Below are positions 1 to 8,083 of a stretch of 35,013 nt of DNA, in pieces; the stretch's first letter is position 1, and every line of letters starts with the position of its first letter. A program made the position numbers and the translations under genes. This DNA is from Desulfobacteraceae bacterium (GTDB lineage: Bacteria; Desulfobacterota; DSM-4660; Desulfatiglandales; Desulfatiglandaceae). The stretch lies in the NCBI GenBank assembly GCA_016844935.1, contig JAERTK010000294.1, positions 1 to 35,013 on the forward strand, read 5' to 3'. Under the pieces are notes generated by a model, which searched no databases, had not been told where the DNA came from, and saw only the letters and a list, made by a program, of their open reading frames with translations.

Positions 1-199
1 TTGAGATCGGTGATCGTTAAGTCCAAGCCTATTACCCCTTCAACCTACTGCGAAAAACGATCCAAAAAGCTTCTGGGTACCTATGACACACTTCAAAATG
101 GGACTTGCTATTTGCGCCCGAGCTTATGTCGAATATCCAGACGGGCAAAACAGGCTTGACAAACGGAATCCATTTTCAGTAAAAGGTTTCTAATTTCGT
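1..199. other. Non-coding leader region, no recognised gene
   Basis: No reading frame here resembles a known protein. One plus-strand frame is open from base 1 to about 156, but its translation is low in complexity and unlike any family I know. A TTGACA hexamer lies at 156-161 but has no good -10 box at normal spacing. The region probably belongs to the upstream control region of the cytochrome/rnf operon or is the tail of an intergenic spacer that extends left of the window. Confidence 0.4.
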
Positions 200-267
200 G
201 GGTAGCCCCCATTGGGTACCCCCATGCACGTCATAAATCATACTATATTGTTGGAAACTTAAGGAAA
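200..267 (+). promoter_or_regulatory. Putative promoter/operator of the cytochrome-rnf operon
   Basis: Two nearly identical 14-bp direct repeats, GGGTAGCCCCCATT (200-213) and GGGTACCCCCATGC (214-227), stand head to tail. A TATATT box at 244-249 could be a -10 element, and the matching -35 position falls on the end of the second repeat and is not TTGACA-like. A ribosome binding site AAGGAA (about 262-267) follows before the ATG at 273. Direct repeats overlapping a weak -35 fit an activator-dependent promoter, but this is inferred from layout only. Confidence 0.35.
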
Positions 268-272
268 ATATC

Positions 273-647
273 ATGGATAATAAGGCTTTTCGGACCATCG
301 CCTACTGCATGGCAGCGGCTTTTCTGTTGATTGGCGTGGTTTGTTACACGGCGTTCGCAAAAAAAGCCCCGGAGAATCCCATCAGGATCATGTTTAAAAA
401 TACGGGCGGCAACGTGCTCTTTGATCATAAGGAACATTTTCACGATGATGGCTACGGCATCGAATGTGCCGATTGCCACCATGACCTTGAAGAAGAAGGC
501 GATACCCCTGCCGCGTGCAGTGAGTGCCATGATGCGGAAGGGGAAGATGCGCCAAAACGGGTGGAGGTTTTGCACTCTCAGTGCAAAGACTGCCATGATG
601 AAGGTGGCAGTGGGCCGGTAAACTGTGCTGAATGTCACGTAATGTAG
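273..647 (+). CDS. Tetrahaem class III-type cytochrome c, first gene of the rnf operon
   Basis: This 124-residue protein has an N-terminal membrane or signal segment (about residues 8-30) and four CxxCH haem-binding motifs at C65-H69, C82-H86, C104-H108 and C118-H122. Extra histidines at 52, 55, 57, 70 and 101 are candidates for the sixth iron ligands, as in cytochromes c3/c7. It should be exported and either anchored or released on the periplasmic side. A good AAGGAA site precedes the ATG. It lies 67 bp upstream of rnfC on the same strand, so it probably belongs to the operon. In some anaerobes with Rnf, a multihaem cytochrome is encoded next to rnf and exchanges electrons with the complex; the same role is inferred here. 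The cytochrome family is certain, the exact redox partner is not. Confidence 0.9.
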   Translation: MDNKAFRTIAYCMAAAFLLIGVVCYTAFAKKAPENPIRIMFKNTGGNVLFDHKEHFHDDGYGIECADCHHDLEEEGDTPAACSECHDAEGEDAPKRVEVLHSQCKDCHDEGGSGPVNCAECHVM

Positions 648-714
648 CTTTCTCCAATCAAGCATCTGTTACCCATGGACAGATCGGACGTTTTTTCATG
701 GGCGGGAGGGAAAT

Positions 715-2004
715 ATGATAAAAAAGCCGTTTTTCGGTTTCGGAAAACCCAAACTGGATTATGCCGGCATTGAAGGGCTTGAGCAGGGTGAAGTGACAGA
801 CATCCCCCTTTCAGGGCGGGCTGTTTTTTTTGTGGAAGCGCCTCATCCCACCGTTAACGACGTTTCACTCCAGGTGGGCGATGAAATCAATACCGGACAG
901 AATCTGCAGGTTTCACCCTTTTCCAAAGCGACGTTCACTTCAATGGTAACGGGTTCCGTCATAGACATTTCAAAAACGTCAGGTTACCTGGGGAAACAAT
1001 ATCTTTCGGTGGGTATTGATGTCTCCGAAGAGGACCAGTGGGACGATGCTTTTTCCGAGGCGGTCCAGTCACCGGATCTGGAAAAAGCGGATCGATACCT
1101 GGGCGGGTTGCCGGGAATCTCAAACATCAACGCGCTAATTCATCCCGAAACGCCTCTGGAAACCATTGTGGTGAATGGGATGGACAAAGACCTGCTGGTG
1201 ACGACCCAGCAGATGGTTGTGAAATCCCAGGCGGACGATTTGAAAGAAGGCATCGAATTCCTGAAAAAATTGCCCGGGAATCCTAAAGTTATCCTGGTTG
1301 TACCCCCCCATCTCAGTGCGGAAGCAGCGAAATCAGAAGCCCAAGTCCAGACCGTCACCCCATCTTACCCCAACAGCCTGCCTGAAATGATCATGAAAGA
1401 TGTTTTGCATCAGGTGGTACCGGCCGGTATGGACTGCTCTTCTTTGGGTGTTGGGTTCATTGACGCTGAAGGGGTGGTCGCATTGAAATCCGCTTTTTCG
1501 GAAGGAAAACCGCCTGTCACCAAAATGGTTTCCATTATCGGGAAAAACGAAAAAACCCAAGTGATAAGGGTACGTCTGGGGACACCCGTCAATGCGGTTT
1601 TAGACGCGCTTGACATTCCCCTGGAGCAGGGCGACAGACTCGTCATGGGCGGGCCCATGACGGGAAGAAGCATTTACTCGGGAGAAATGCCTGTTTTGCA
1701 GGACACCGATGCCATCATGATACAGGGAAAAGACCAGCTTGCGCTCAATGAAGATGTTCCGTGCGTGAATTGCGGCGAATGCATCAGGGCGTGTCCTGTC
1801 AACATTCCCGTCAATATGTTGGTGCGCCTCCTTGAATTCAGTCAGTATGAAGAAGCCGCGAACGACTACGACCTCCTTTCCTGCATTGAATGCGGGCTCT
1901 GCAGTTATGTGTGCGAATCGAAAATCCCCGTTTTTCACTATATCATGTTGGGAAAATATGAACTGTCGCTGATAAAAGAAGCGGAGGAAAGCGCCAATGG
2001 ATAA
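715..2004 (+). CDS. rnfC: Rnf electron transport complex subunit RnfC (NADH-site degenerate)
   Basis: This 429-residue protein aligns with RnfC throughout and carries two C-terminal 4Fe-4S motifs, CVNCGECIRACP (C350, 353, 356, 360) and CIECGLCSYVC (C390, 393, 396, 400). RnfC is the cytoplasmic face subunit that normally oxidises or reduces NAD(H) through FMN. The glycine-rich GxGGxxFP stretch expected near residues 127-140 reads GGLPGISNINALI instead. The acidic NGAECEP motif expected after it reads NGMDKDLLV (about 154-162). I infer that NADH/FMN binding is impaired or lost, while the iron-sulfur relay is intact. The start has a strong GGAGG site. The stop overlaps the rnfD start by 8 bp, indicating translational coupling. 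Confidence 0.93.
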   Translation: MIKKPFFGFGKPKLDYAGIEGLEQGEVTDIPLSGRAVFFVEAPHPTVNDVSLQVGDEINTGQNLQVSPFSKATFTSMVTGSVIDISKTSGYLGKQYLSVGIDVSEEDQWDDAFSEAVQSPDLEKADRYLGGLPGISNINALIHPETPLETIVVNGMDKDLLVTTQQMVVKSQADDLKEGIEFLKKLPGNPKVILVVPPHLSAEAAKSEAQVQTVTPSYPNSLPEMIMKDVLHQVVPAGMDCSSLGVGFIDAEGVVALKSAFSEGKPPVTKMVSIIGKNEKTQVIRVRLGTPVNAVLDALDIPLEQGDRLVMGGPMTGRSIYSGEMPVLQDTDAIMIQGKDQLALNEDVPCVNCGECIRACPVNIPVNMLVRLLEFSQYEEAANDYDLLSCIECGLCSYVCESKIPVFHYIMLGKYELSLIKEAEESANG

Positions 2005-2965
2005 CCCTAAGCTGTTTGTCAGCTCACATGCCCCTTACTGGCACAATGGGAGCAGCATCGCCATAAAAAGCTACAATATTATGCTGGCCGCCCTTCCTGC
2101 CGTACTTCTGGGCATTTTTCAATACGGGGCCCCGGCTCTGGGCGTGGTGACCTTTTCCATCGCCTGTGCAATAATCTGGGAACTCATCATGAACCTGATC
2201 ATGAGGCGCCCTGTCAGCATCGGCGACGGCAATGCCGCGGTTATCGGGCTGATGTTCGCCATGCTCATGCCTGCAGCGACACCCTGGTGGGTGGTACTCA
2301 TCGGCACATTCCTGGCCGTTGTGGTGGGAAAGCAGATTTTCGGCGGTATCGGCAGTAATCCCTTGAATCCGGCACTGGTGGCCGTTGCCATGATTTTTCT
2401 TTCCTGGGAAGGCATCATGAACTTTGATGAGGCCCTCCTCAATTACGAACTGGGATTTCCCATGACCTATCCCCTGGCCACTCTGAAATACTTCGGTGTG
2501 GAAGCGGTATCGGACTATGGCTTAGGCGACCTTCTCATGGGTTGTCATACCGGGGGCATCGGATCCACTTTCGGCCTTGGCCTGATCATCGGTGGGATCT
2601 ACCTGATTCTGCGTGGCTTTATCCGTTGGGAAATCACCGTCTCCTTTCTGGCAGGCATCTTCATTACCGCCCTTTTGTTTAATGTGGCAAACCCCGAAAT
2701 GTATGCCGGACCGTTTTTCCATCTTCTTACCGGCTATACAATGATCGGTGCTTTTTTTCTGGCCACGGAAGATTCTTCTTCTCCGGTCAATTTTGTCCCC
2801 ATGCTGATTTACGGCGCACTGGCCGGGCTTCTCACGGTGCTCATCCGCAATATCGGGGCCATGGTGGATGGTGTTGTATTCGCCATTCTCATGCTAAATT
2901 GCGCAAACCCATTACTGGACAAAATCAGGCCCAAGGCCATTGGAAAGGAGATGGAAAATGGGTGA
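1997..2965 (+). CDS. rnfD: Rnf electron transport complex subunit RnfD
   Basis: A 322-residue polytopic membrane protein of the RnfD/NqrB family with about eight to ten hydrophobic helices. It includes the conserved GGIGSNPLNPA-like segment (about 116-126) and an ATEDSSSPVN-type loop near the C-terminus. RnfD normally carries FMN covalently bound to threonine in an (S/D)GATPL-type motif. The corresponding stretch here reads MTYPLATLK (T157, Y158, P159, L160), so tyrosine occupies the usual threonine place and a threonine sits one residue earlier. Flavinylation is thus uncertain. It overlaps rnfC by 8 bp and rnfG by 8 bp. The family assignment is firm from sequence and context. Confidence 0.93.
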   Translation: MDNPKLFVSSHAPYWHNGSSIAIKSYNIMLAALPAVLLGIFQYGAPALGVVTFSIACAIIWELIMNLIMRRPVSIGDGNAAVIGLMFAMLMPAATPWWVVLIGTFLAVVVGKQIFGGIGSNPLNPALVAVAMIFLSWEGIMNFDEALLNYELGFPMTYPLATLKYFGVEAVSDYGLGDLLMGCHTGGIGSTFGLGLIIGGIYLILRGFIRWEITVSFLAGIFITALLFNVANPEMYAGPFFHLLTGYTMIGAFFLATEDSSSPVNFVPMLIYGALAGLLTVLIRNIGAMVDGVVFAILMLNCANPLLDKIRPKAIGKEMENG

Positions 2966-3551
2966 TCTTTTCAAACTTTTCATCGCGGTTGTGATCTTCA
3001 GCGCCTTTTCGGGAGGCGTTCTGGCTACCGTTCGAAACGCCACCCAGGACCGTATTGAATATCAGCAACTCGTCTTCGTCAAAGGACCCGCCATCAACCT
3101 TATTCTGGAAGGCTGCACCAACGATCCGCTTCAGGATCGGTTTAAGATCAAGGACCAGGACAAGGAAAGGGACATCTTTGTGGGCGAGTTCGACGGCAAG
3201 AAAAATGTGGTGGCCTTTGAGACCTACGGCAAGGGATTCGGAGGCGATATCGGCGTCATCACGGCCATTGATGTGGACACGGATAAGATTGTCGGCGTCG
3301 CAGTAACCACCCACAGTGAAACGCCCGGCGTCGGATCAAAAGCGAAGACGGACCCCGGCTTTCGGGGTCAGTTCGATGGGCAGCCCATTGCCGACGTTTT
3401 TAGAGTCAAGGCTGACGGGGGGAAAATCGACTCCGTCAGCGGCGCCACCATTTCGTCCCGGGGCGTTGCAGCGGCTGTTGTACAATCTGGAGAAATCTAC
3501 AAGCGCTTGAAAGACGATCTCAAGAACAAAATGAAAGCGTCTCAAGGATAA
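2958..3551 (+). CDS. rnfG: Rnf electron transport complex subunit RnfG, FMN-binding
   Basis: This protein has one N-terminal transmembrane helix (about 5-25) and a periplasmic FMN-binding domain. The flavinylation motif DSVSGATISS is present with the acceptor threonine at residue 164, so RnfG should carry covalent FMN attached by an ApbE-type transferase. I chose the ATG at 2958 (197 residues) rather than 2940: AAGGAG at 2944-2949 sits 8 bases in front of it and the overlap with rnfD is then a compact 8 bp. RnfG is the natural contact point for a periplasmic cytochrome, so it is the likely partner of the tetrahaem cytochrome that leads the operon (inference). Confidence 0.93.
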   Translation: MGDLFKLFIAVVIFSAFSGGVLATVRNATQDRIEYQQLVFVKGPAINLILEGCTNDPLQDRFKIKDQDKERDIFVGEFDGKKNVVAFETYGKGFGGDIGVITAIDVDTDKIVGVAVTTHSETPGVGSKAKTDPGFRGQFDGQPIADVFRVKADGGKIDSVSGATISSRGVAAAVVQSGEIYKRLKDDLKNKMKASQG

Positions 3552-3568
3552 GGGGGATAACATCAGTT

Positions 3569-4162
3569 ATGGCAAAAACGGCTGTTCAGGAATTCATAAA
3601 AGGACTCTGGGCTGAAATCCCGCCTTTTCGACTGGTCTTAGGTCTCTGCCCCGTACTGGCGGTGACCAAAACCGTGGAAAACGGTATCGGAATGGGGGTT
3701 GCAACCACCTTTGTCCTGGTATGTTCTAACGTCCTCATATCACTGCTTCGGAACGCCATTCCAAAAAAGGTGAGAATCGCGTGTTTCATCGCTGTCATCG
3801 CCACCTTCGTAACCGTGGTGGAACTGTTGATGCAGGCATTTGCCTATCCCCTGTTCCTGAAACTGGGGATTTTTATTCCCCTGATCGTGGTCAACTGCAT
3901 CGTGCTGGGGCGCGCGGAGGCCTTTGCCGCCAAGAACAAGGTTATTCCCTCCTTTGCAGACGGACTCGGCATCGGTGTTGGATTCACCCTGTCTCTGGGC
4001 GCCCTGGGCGCCATCCGGGAAGTTCTGGGCGCAGGCATGTTTTACGGCAAGCCCGTATTCGGGTCGTCCTTTGAACCTTTCGGTTTCATGGTTCAGGCGC
4101 CGGGCGCCTTCGTATGCCTGGGGCTCATGTTGTGCATCATGAACATGCTGGGTAAAAAATAA
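3569..4162 (+). CDS. rnfE: Rnf electron transport complex subunit RnfE
   Basis: A 197-residue integral membrane protein of the RnfA/RnfE/NqrD/NqrE family with about six helices. The two cysteines that help bind the membrane-embedded 2Fe-2S cluster shared with RnfA are present at C27 (LGLCPVL) and C110 (VVNCIVLGR). It follows rnfG after 17 bp. The Shine-Dalgarno AAGGGGG is a little far from the ATG, at about 13 bases. Nothing in it looks degenerate, in contrast to rnfC and rnfD. Confidence 0.93.
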   Translation: MAKTAVQEFIKGLWAEIPPFRLVLGLCPVLAVTKTVENGIGMGVATTFVLVCSNVLISLLRNAIPKKVRIACFIAVIATFVTVVELLMQAFAYPLFLKLGIFIPLIVVNCIVLGRAEAFAAKNKVIPSFADGLGIGVGFTLSLGALGAIREVLGAGMFYGKPVFGSSFEPFGFMVQAPGAFVCLGLMLCIMNMLGKK

Positions 4163-4180
4163 TTCATCAAGGAGAGCATG

Positions 4181-4756
4181 ATGACCGATTACCTCTTACT
4201 GATTGTCAGTTGTATTTTCGTCAACAACATCCTTTTGATGCAATATCTGGGGAACTGTCCGTTCTTAGGCGTATCCAAAAGGATGGAAACGGCCACGGGC
4301 ATGTCCATGGCGGTCATATTCGTAATGGTCATGGCGGCGACCATCACCTGGATGGTGGATAATTTCCTCTTAAAGCCATTTGATCTGGAATACCTGCGGA
4401 CCCTCACCTTCATTATGGTGATTGCCAGTCTGGTACAATTCGTGGAGATGTTCCTCCGGAAATCGATCCCCACACTGTATGCAGGCCTTGGGATTTTCCT
4501 GCCGCTCATTACCACCAACTGTGCCGTCATGGGTGTATGCCTCATCAACATCATGGAAGAGTACAGCTTCATTCAGGCCCTGGTCGCTTCATTCGCCTAC
4601 GCCATCGGTTTCGGTCTGGCCCTGGTTCTTTTCGCGGGCCTTCGCGAACGCATCAACCTTGCACGGGTACCCAAACCCCTTCAGGACACATCCATCGGGC
4701 TTGTGACCGCAGGCATGCTCTCCCTTGCCTTTTTTGCATTTAAGGGGATGGTGTAA
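4181..4756 (+). CDS. rnfA: Rnf electron transport complex subunit RnfA
   Basis: A 191-residue polytopic membrane protein closely matching RnfA, with the cluster cysteines C26 (LGNCPFLG) and C114 (TTNCAVMG). Two ATGs lie side by side at 4178 and 4181. AAGGAG at 4169-4174 leaves only 3 bases to the first but 6 to the second, so I prefer 4181. It is the last gene of the operon: the stop is followed within 30 bp by a strong terminator. In typical rnfCDGEAB operons rnfB follows rnfA; here it does not. Confidence 0.93.
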   Translation: MTDYLLLIVSCIFVNNILLMQYLGNCPFLGVSKRMETATGMSMAVIFVMVMAATITWMVDNFLLKPFDLEYLRTLTFIMVIASLVQFVEMFLRKSIPTLYAGLGIFLPLITTNCAVMGVCLINIMEEYSFIQALVASFAYAIGFGLALVLFAGLRERINLARVPKPLQDTSIGLVTAGMLSLAFFAFKGMV

Positions 4757-4781
4757 ACGCCTTTCTAACCATAACGTAAAC

Positions 4782-4824
4782 AAAAAAAGGGATTCCCTGG
4801 ATTTTAAGGAAGTCCCTTTTTTTT
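4782..4824. terminator. Rho-independent terminator, probably bidirectional
   Basis: The stem pairs AAAGGGATTCC with GGAAGTCCCTTT (one bulge) around an 11-base loop. It is flanked by an A-tract on the left and a run of eight T on the right. It can end the rnf operon on the plus strand and rseC, which converges from the minus strand. It shows that transcription stops after rnfA and that rnfB is not simply further downstream in the same operon. Confidence 0.85.
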
Positions 4825-4854
4825 GATGACCGTTTACGGTTTACAGTTATCGGT

Positions 4855-5298
4855 TTACGGCTGTAATTTTGTTACAATGCGGGTCATTCTGGGTCGGTAT
4901 TTCCTGTTGGCCCCCGGTGTTTTGTCATAGCGCTTCAGGAGGAAAAAAGCGACACCCATGGCCAGGAACCCAAATATAATGGAACACGTTGTTGCACTTA
5001 AACTTAAACCCGGCGCCAGGAATGTTCCACCGATATAGGCCCCGCCGATCAGCGCCACAACGGGAATGAAATAAACATAGAGTGAGAGGGCCAGAAAAGT
5101 CCCGGACGGAACGCTGACCTCGACCTGGTCACCCTTTCCCGCTTTCAGATGGTTGATCACCTCGATCTTCATGGGTTTTCCCCCATGCACATCGCATGAA
5201 TCGCGGGATTCACATGATGAGCAGGCGGAGCTCTTCCGAATTTGTACGATGGCCTTCCGGCCCGAAATTTTATCAATAACACCCCGTTCGGTAATCAT
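4855..5298 (-). CDS. rseC: RseC/MucC family membrane protein (SoxR-reducing system type)
   Basis: A 147-residue protein with the RseC layout: an N-terminal soluble part with a cysteine cluster CSSCESRDSC (C26, C29, C35), then two hydrophobic helices (about 73-95 and 103-123) and a basic tail. In enterobacteria RseC works with the Rsx (Rnf) complex that keeps SoxR reduced, and many Rnf-bearing bacteria carry an RseC homologue. The gene converges on rnfA and shares its terminator. AAGGAG lies 11 bases before the ATG, slightly long. The cysteines could hold a metal or redox centre; this is inference. Confidence 0.82.
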   Translation of the reverse strand: MITERGVIDKISGRKAIVQIRKSSACSSCESRDSCDVHGGKPMKIEVINHLKAGKGDQVEVSVPSGTFLALSLYVYFIPVVALIGGAYIGGTFLAPGLSLSATTCSIIFGFLAMGVAFFLLKRYDKTPGANRKYRPRMTRIVTKLQP

Positions 5299-5373
5299 TT
5301 GTGGCCATTCTCCTTGTTTCCCGGTATCATACCACGGATTCTACAAAAATCAAACGAGAACAGAGCATCCCCC

Positions 5374-6570
5374 ATGTCAACATCCTTTAAAATTCCGGCA
5401 TTTGAAATCGAAAGGCGCATCGGGCACCTTCAAAAAAATATGCAGCAAACGGACATTGAAGCGCTTCTCATTGTTCAGCGGGTGGACCTGCTCTATTTTT
5501 CTGGAACGGCGCAGAACGGATTCCTCTACATCCCCGCCCAGGGAGACCCTCTCCTTCTGGTCAAACGGTATGCCCCCAGGGCCAGGGAAGAATCATCCAT
5601 TTCCCATATCATGGAGATCGCTTCCCCCAAAGAGGTGCCGGGGCGTATTCTGGACCTTTACGGCCGCCTCCCCCACACCCTGGCATTCGAGCTGGATGTG
5701 CTCCCCGTCACCCAATTTAATTTTTACCGGCAGCTGTTCCCCGTAAAAAACCACGTGGACGGGTCTTCTTTCATCCATCAGGCCCGGTGCGTGAAATCCC
5801 CTTGGGAAATCGAGCAGATAGAGAACACGGCACGGCTTTCCGCCAGAACCTTTGAATACATGGCAGCCCAGCTCAGGGAAGGGGTTACGGAGATGGAATT
5901 TGCCGGCATGTTCGAGGCCTTTGCCAGAAAAATCGGGCATGGCGGAAAACTGAGGGTCAGGGATTATCAGTCCGAGGTTTACCCGTGGCACGTGTTGAGC
6001 GGGCCCAACAGCGGAAAGATGGGGCTTCTGGACTCGCCTTTCAGCGGGGAGGGAACATCCGTGGCTTTTCCCACGGGCGCGGGCTTTCGGAAGATGATGT
6101 CAAATGAGCCCATACTCATTGACCTGGGGTTTGTCTTTAACGGATATCACATGGATGAAACCCGGATGTTCGCCATGGGGTCCATGCCAAAAAAGGCCAT
6201 GGACGCGTCCATGGCGGCCATGGAAATCCATGATGCGATCCTGGAAACCGCCAGGCCCGGGATCCCCATCAACGCCCTTTTCGAGACTTCGGTTGCCAGG
6301 GCAGAAGCCCTGGGATATGCCGAAACCTATCTGGGCCCTCCCGGTTATAAAGTCTCTTTTGTGGGCCATGGCATCGGTCTGGATCTGGTGGAGCAGCCCA
6401 TCATCAGCCCCAAGAACCATAATCCTCTTCAACCGGGTATGACGTTTGCCATCGAACCCAAAATCAATTTCATAAACGAATTCGGCGTGGGGATTGAAAG
6501 CGTTTTTACCATCACCGAAACCGGTTGCCGCGTGATCAGCCGGGTCCCCAAAAAAGTTTTTATTACATGA
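5374..6570 (+). CDS. M24 family metallopeptidase (Xaa-Pro aminopeptidase/creatinase type)
   Basis: A 398-residue protein with an N-terminal creatinase-like domain (about 10-140) and a C-terminal pita-bread peptidase domain (about 148-390). All five metal ligands of the family are visible: D250 (LIDLG), D261 (HMDETR), H332 (GHGIGLD), E361 (AIEPK) and E375 (GIESV). It is expected to be a cytoplasmic di-metal peptidase removing N-terminal residues before proline. The reading frame is open further upstream to 5242, but that part is antisense to rseC. The ATG at 5374 gives the normal family N-terminus, although its ribosome binding site is weak. The histidine kinase follows after 10 bp. Confidence 0.88.
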   Translation: MSTSFKIPAFEIERRIGHLQKNMQQTDIEALLIVQRVDLLYFSGTAQNGFLYIPAQGDPLLLVKRYAPRAREESSISHIMEIASPKEVPGRILDLYGRLPHTLAFELDVLPVTQFNFYRQLFPVKNHVDGSSFIHQARCVKSPWEIEQIENTARLSARTFEYMAAQLREGVTEMEFAGMFEAFARKIGHGGKLRVRDYQSEVYPWHVLSGPNSGKMGLLDSPFSGEGTSVAFPTGAGFRKMMSNEPILIDLGFVFNGYHMDETRMFAMGSMPKKAMDASMAAMEIHDAILETARPGIPINALFETSVARAEALGYAETYLGPPGYKVSFVGHGIGLDLVEQPIISPKNHNPLQPGMTFAIEPKINFINEFGVGIESVFTITETGCRVISRVPKKVFIT

Positions 6571-6580
6571 AGGCTCATCC

Positions 6581-8083
6581 ATGGCTAAAAATAATCGTCT
6601 CGTCTCTCCGGAAAATGTGAAGGCCCTGCAAAAACAGCTTCAACAACACCACATGCTGCTGGAGCTGGGCCGGGTGATCGTCTCCGAAATGGACATGCAG
6701 GTCCTCTTCAAGGTGATCATGGACCAGACCCGCCGGTTCATGGACACGAAAAAATGTTCGGTTTTCATATTTGACGAGAAAAAAAATGAGCTGTGGTCCA
6801 GGGTCTCAACGGATCTTGCAGCCAACGAGATACGCTTTCCGGCCCATGCGGGAATTGCCGGCTGGGTCTTTCAGAACCGGCAGCCCCAGATTATCAACGA
6901 CGCTTACAACGACCCCCGGTTTTATCCCGGTGTGGATCAAAAAACCCATTTTAAAACCCGAAACATCCTGTGCGTTCCCCTGGTCAATGGAAAGGGGATG
7001 TGTATCGGAACCCTTCAGGTCATCAACAAAACCGCCGGGGACTTTACACCGGGTGATGAAGAACTGCTCCTGTCGGTCAGCCACTACATCACCATCGCCC
7101 TTGAAAACGCCAGGCTGTATGACGACCTTAAAGTTCTGGACAAGGCCAAGGAACGGGTCATCAACCATCTCTCCCACGAACTGAAAACGCCCCTCGCCGT
7201 GCTTTCCGCCACGGTTAAACGGCTGTACCAGTACTTGGACCCGGACGAGAACCCCAAAGCCCACAAAACCTTTTTGCGCGGCAAACGCCAGATCCAGCGG
7301 TTGACGGATCTGGAAATCAAGATCGGCGATATCCTCAACCAGCGCCCTATTGTGGAACAGCGCCGGATCATGAACATCATCGAAAACGCCGCCGACCTGG
7401 TGGATGCGTTTAATGACCAGGGCGAACCCCTGAAAAAGGAGATTCTGGACCTCATCGCAGAGCGCCTCGACACCCTTTTTGCCATTACGGACATTCAACC
7501 GGAGTCCATTACACTAATGCCTTTTCTTGAAAATCTGTTGCAGGAAACCCGCTCCGGCATGAAAGCACGGGATCTTCACATGACGTTACACTGTGACAGT
7601 ACCGTTCAACTGACCATGGACCGTCAAATCCTTGCAAAAGTCGTCTCCGGTATTTTAGAAAATGCCGTTGAAAACACGCCTGATGAGGGGATTATCCAAG
7701 TGAACGTGGAAACCCTGACCGAGGGCATTCAGATCACGATCCGGGATTACGGGGTGGGCATTACCGAAACCAACCGGAAACTGATTTTCGGTGGATTCTT
7801 CCACACCCAGGACACGGACATGTATTCCTCCAAGAGACCGTATCAATTTAACGCCGGGGGTGCCGGCGCGGATCTATTGCGGATCAAGGTCTTCTCAGAA
7901 CGGATGGATTTTTCTGTCCGTTTCGAAACCACAAGATGCCCCTACATCCCTACCGATACCGACATGTGCCCAGGACGGATATCAAGATGTAAATTTGTTC
8001 AAACCCGGGAAGGGTGCATCAAAACAGGCGGCAGCACGTTTTATGTGCTGTTTCCGAATTTGAAAGGAACGGGGAAACCATGA
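6581..8083 (+). CDS. GAF-domain sensor histidine kinase with cysteine-rich insert
   Basis: A 500-residue cytoplasmic kinase with no transmembrane segment. A GAF domain (about 33-176) is followed by a short coiled linker and the H-box HLSHELKTPL (phospho-acceptor H199). The dimerisation region is long, and the ATPase domain has N-box ENAVENTPDEG (360-370), G1 DYGVGI and G2 NAGGAGADLL (424-433). Between G2 and the last strand there is an insert with cysteines C453, C463, C470 and C479 (RCPYIPTDTDMCPG region). Such spacing suggests a metal or iron-sulfur site, so the kinase may sense redox state or a small ligand through GAF. No response regulator is adjacent. The stop overlaps the next gene's ATG (ATGA). 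Confidence 0.88.
   Translation: MAKNNRLVSPENVKALQKQLQQHHMLLELGRVIVSEMDMQVLFKVIMDQTRRFMDTKKCSVFIFDEKKNELWSRVSTDLAANEIRFPAHAGIAGWVFQNRQPQIINDAYNDPRFYPGVDQKTHFKTRNILCVPLVNGKGMCIGTLQVINKTAGDFTPGDEELLLSVSHYITIALENARLYDDLKVLDKAKERVINHLSHELKTPLAVLSATVKRLYQYLDPDENPKAHKTFLRGKRQIQRLTDLEIKIGDILNQRPIVEQRRIMNIIENAADLVDAFNDQGEPLKKEILDLIAERLDTLFAITDIQPESITLMPFLENLLQETRSGMKARDLHMTLHCDSTVQLTMDRQILAKVVSGILENAVENTPDEGIIQVNVETLTEGIQITIRDYGVGITETNRKLIFGGFFHTQDTDMYSSKRPYQFNAGGAGADLLRIKVFSERMDFSVRFETTRCPYIPTDTDMCPGRISRCKFVQTREGCIKTGGSTFYVLFPNLKGTGKP

Noticed and set aside
100..118. Sigma-54-like promoter (GGGACTTGCTATTTGC)
   Set aside because: The spacing between the GG and GC elements is 11-12 bases instead of 10.
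243..665. Long minus-strand open frame opposite the cytochrome gene
   Set aside because: It is antisense to a clear haem protein and its translation resembles no family.
5242..5373. Upstream extension of the M24 peptidase
   Set aside because: It is antisense to rseC and adds nothing found in family members; the ATG at 5374 gives the normal N-terminus.
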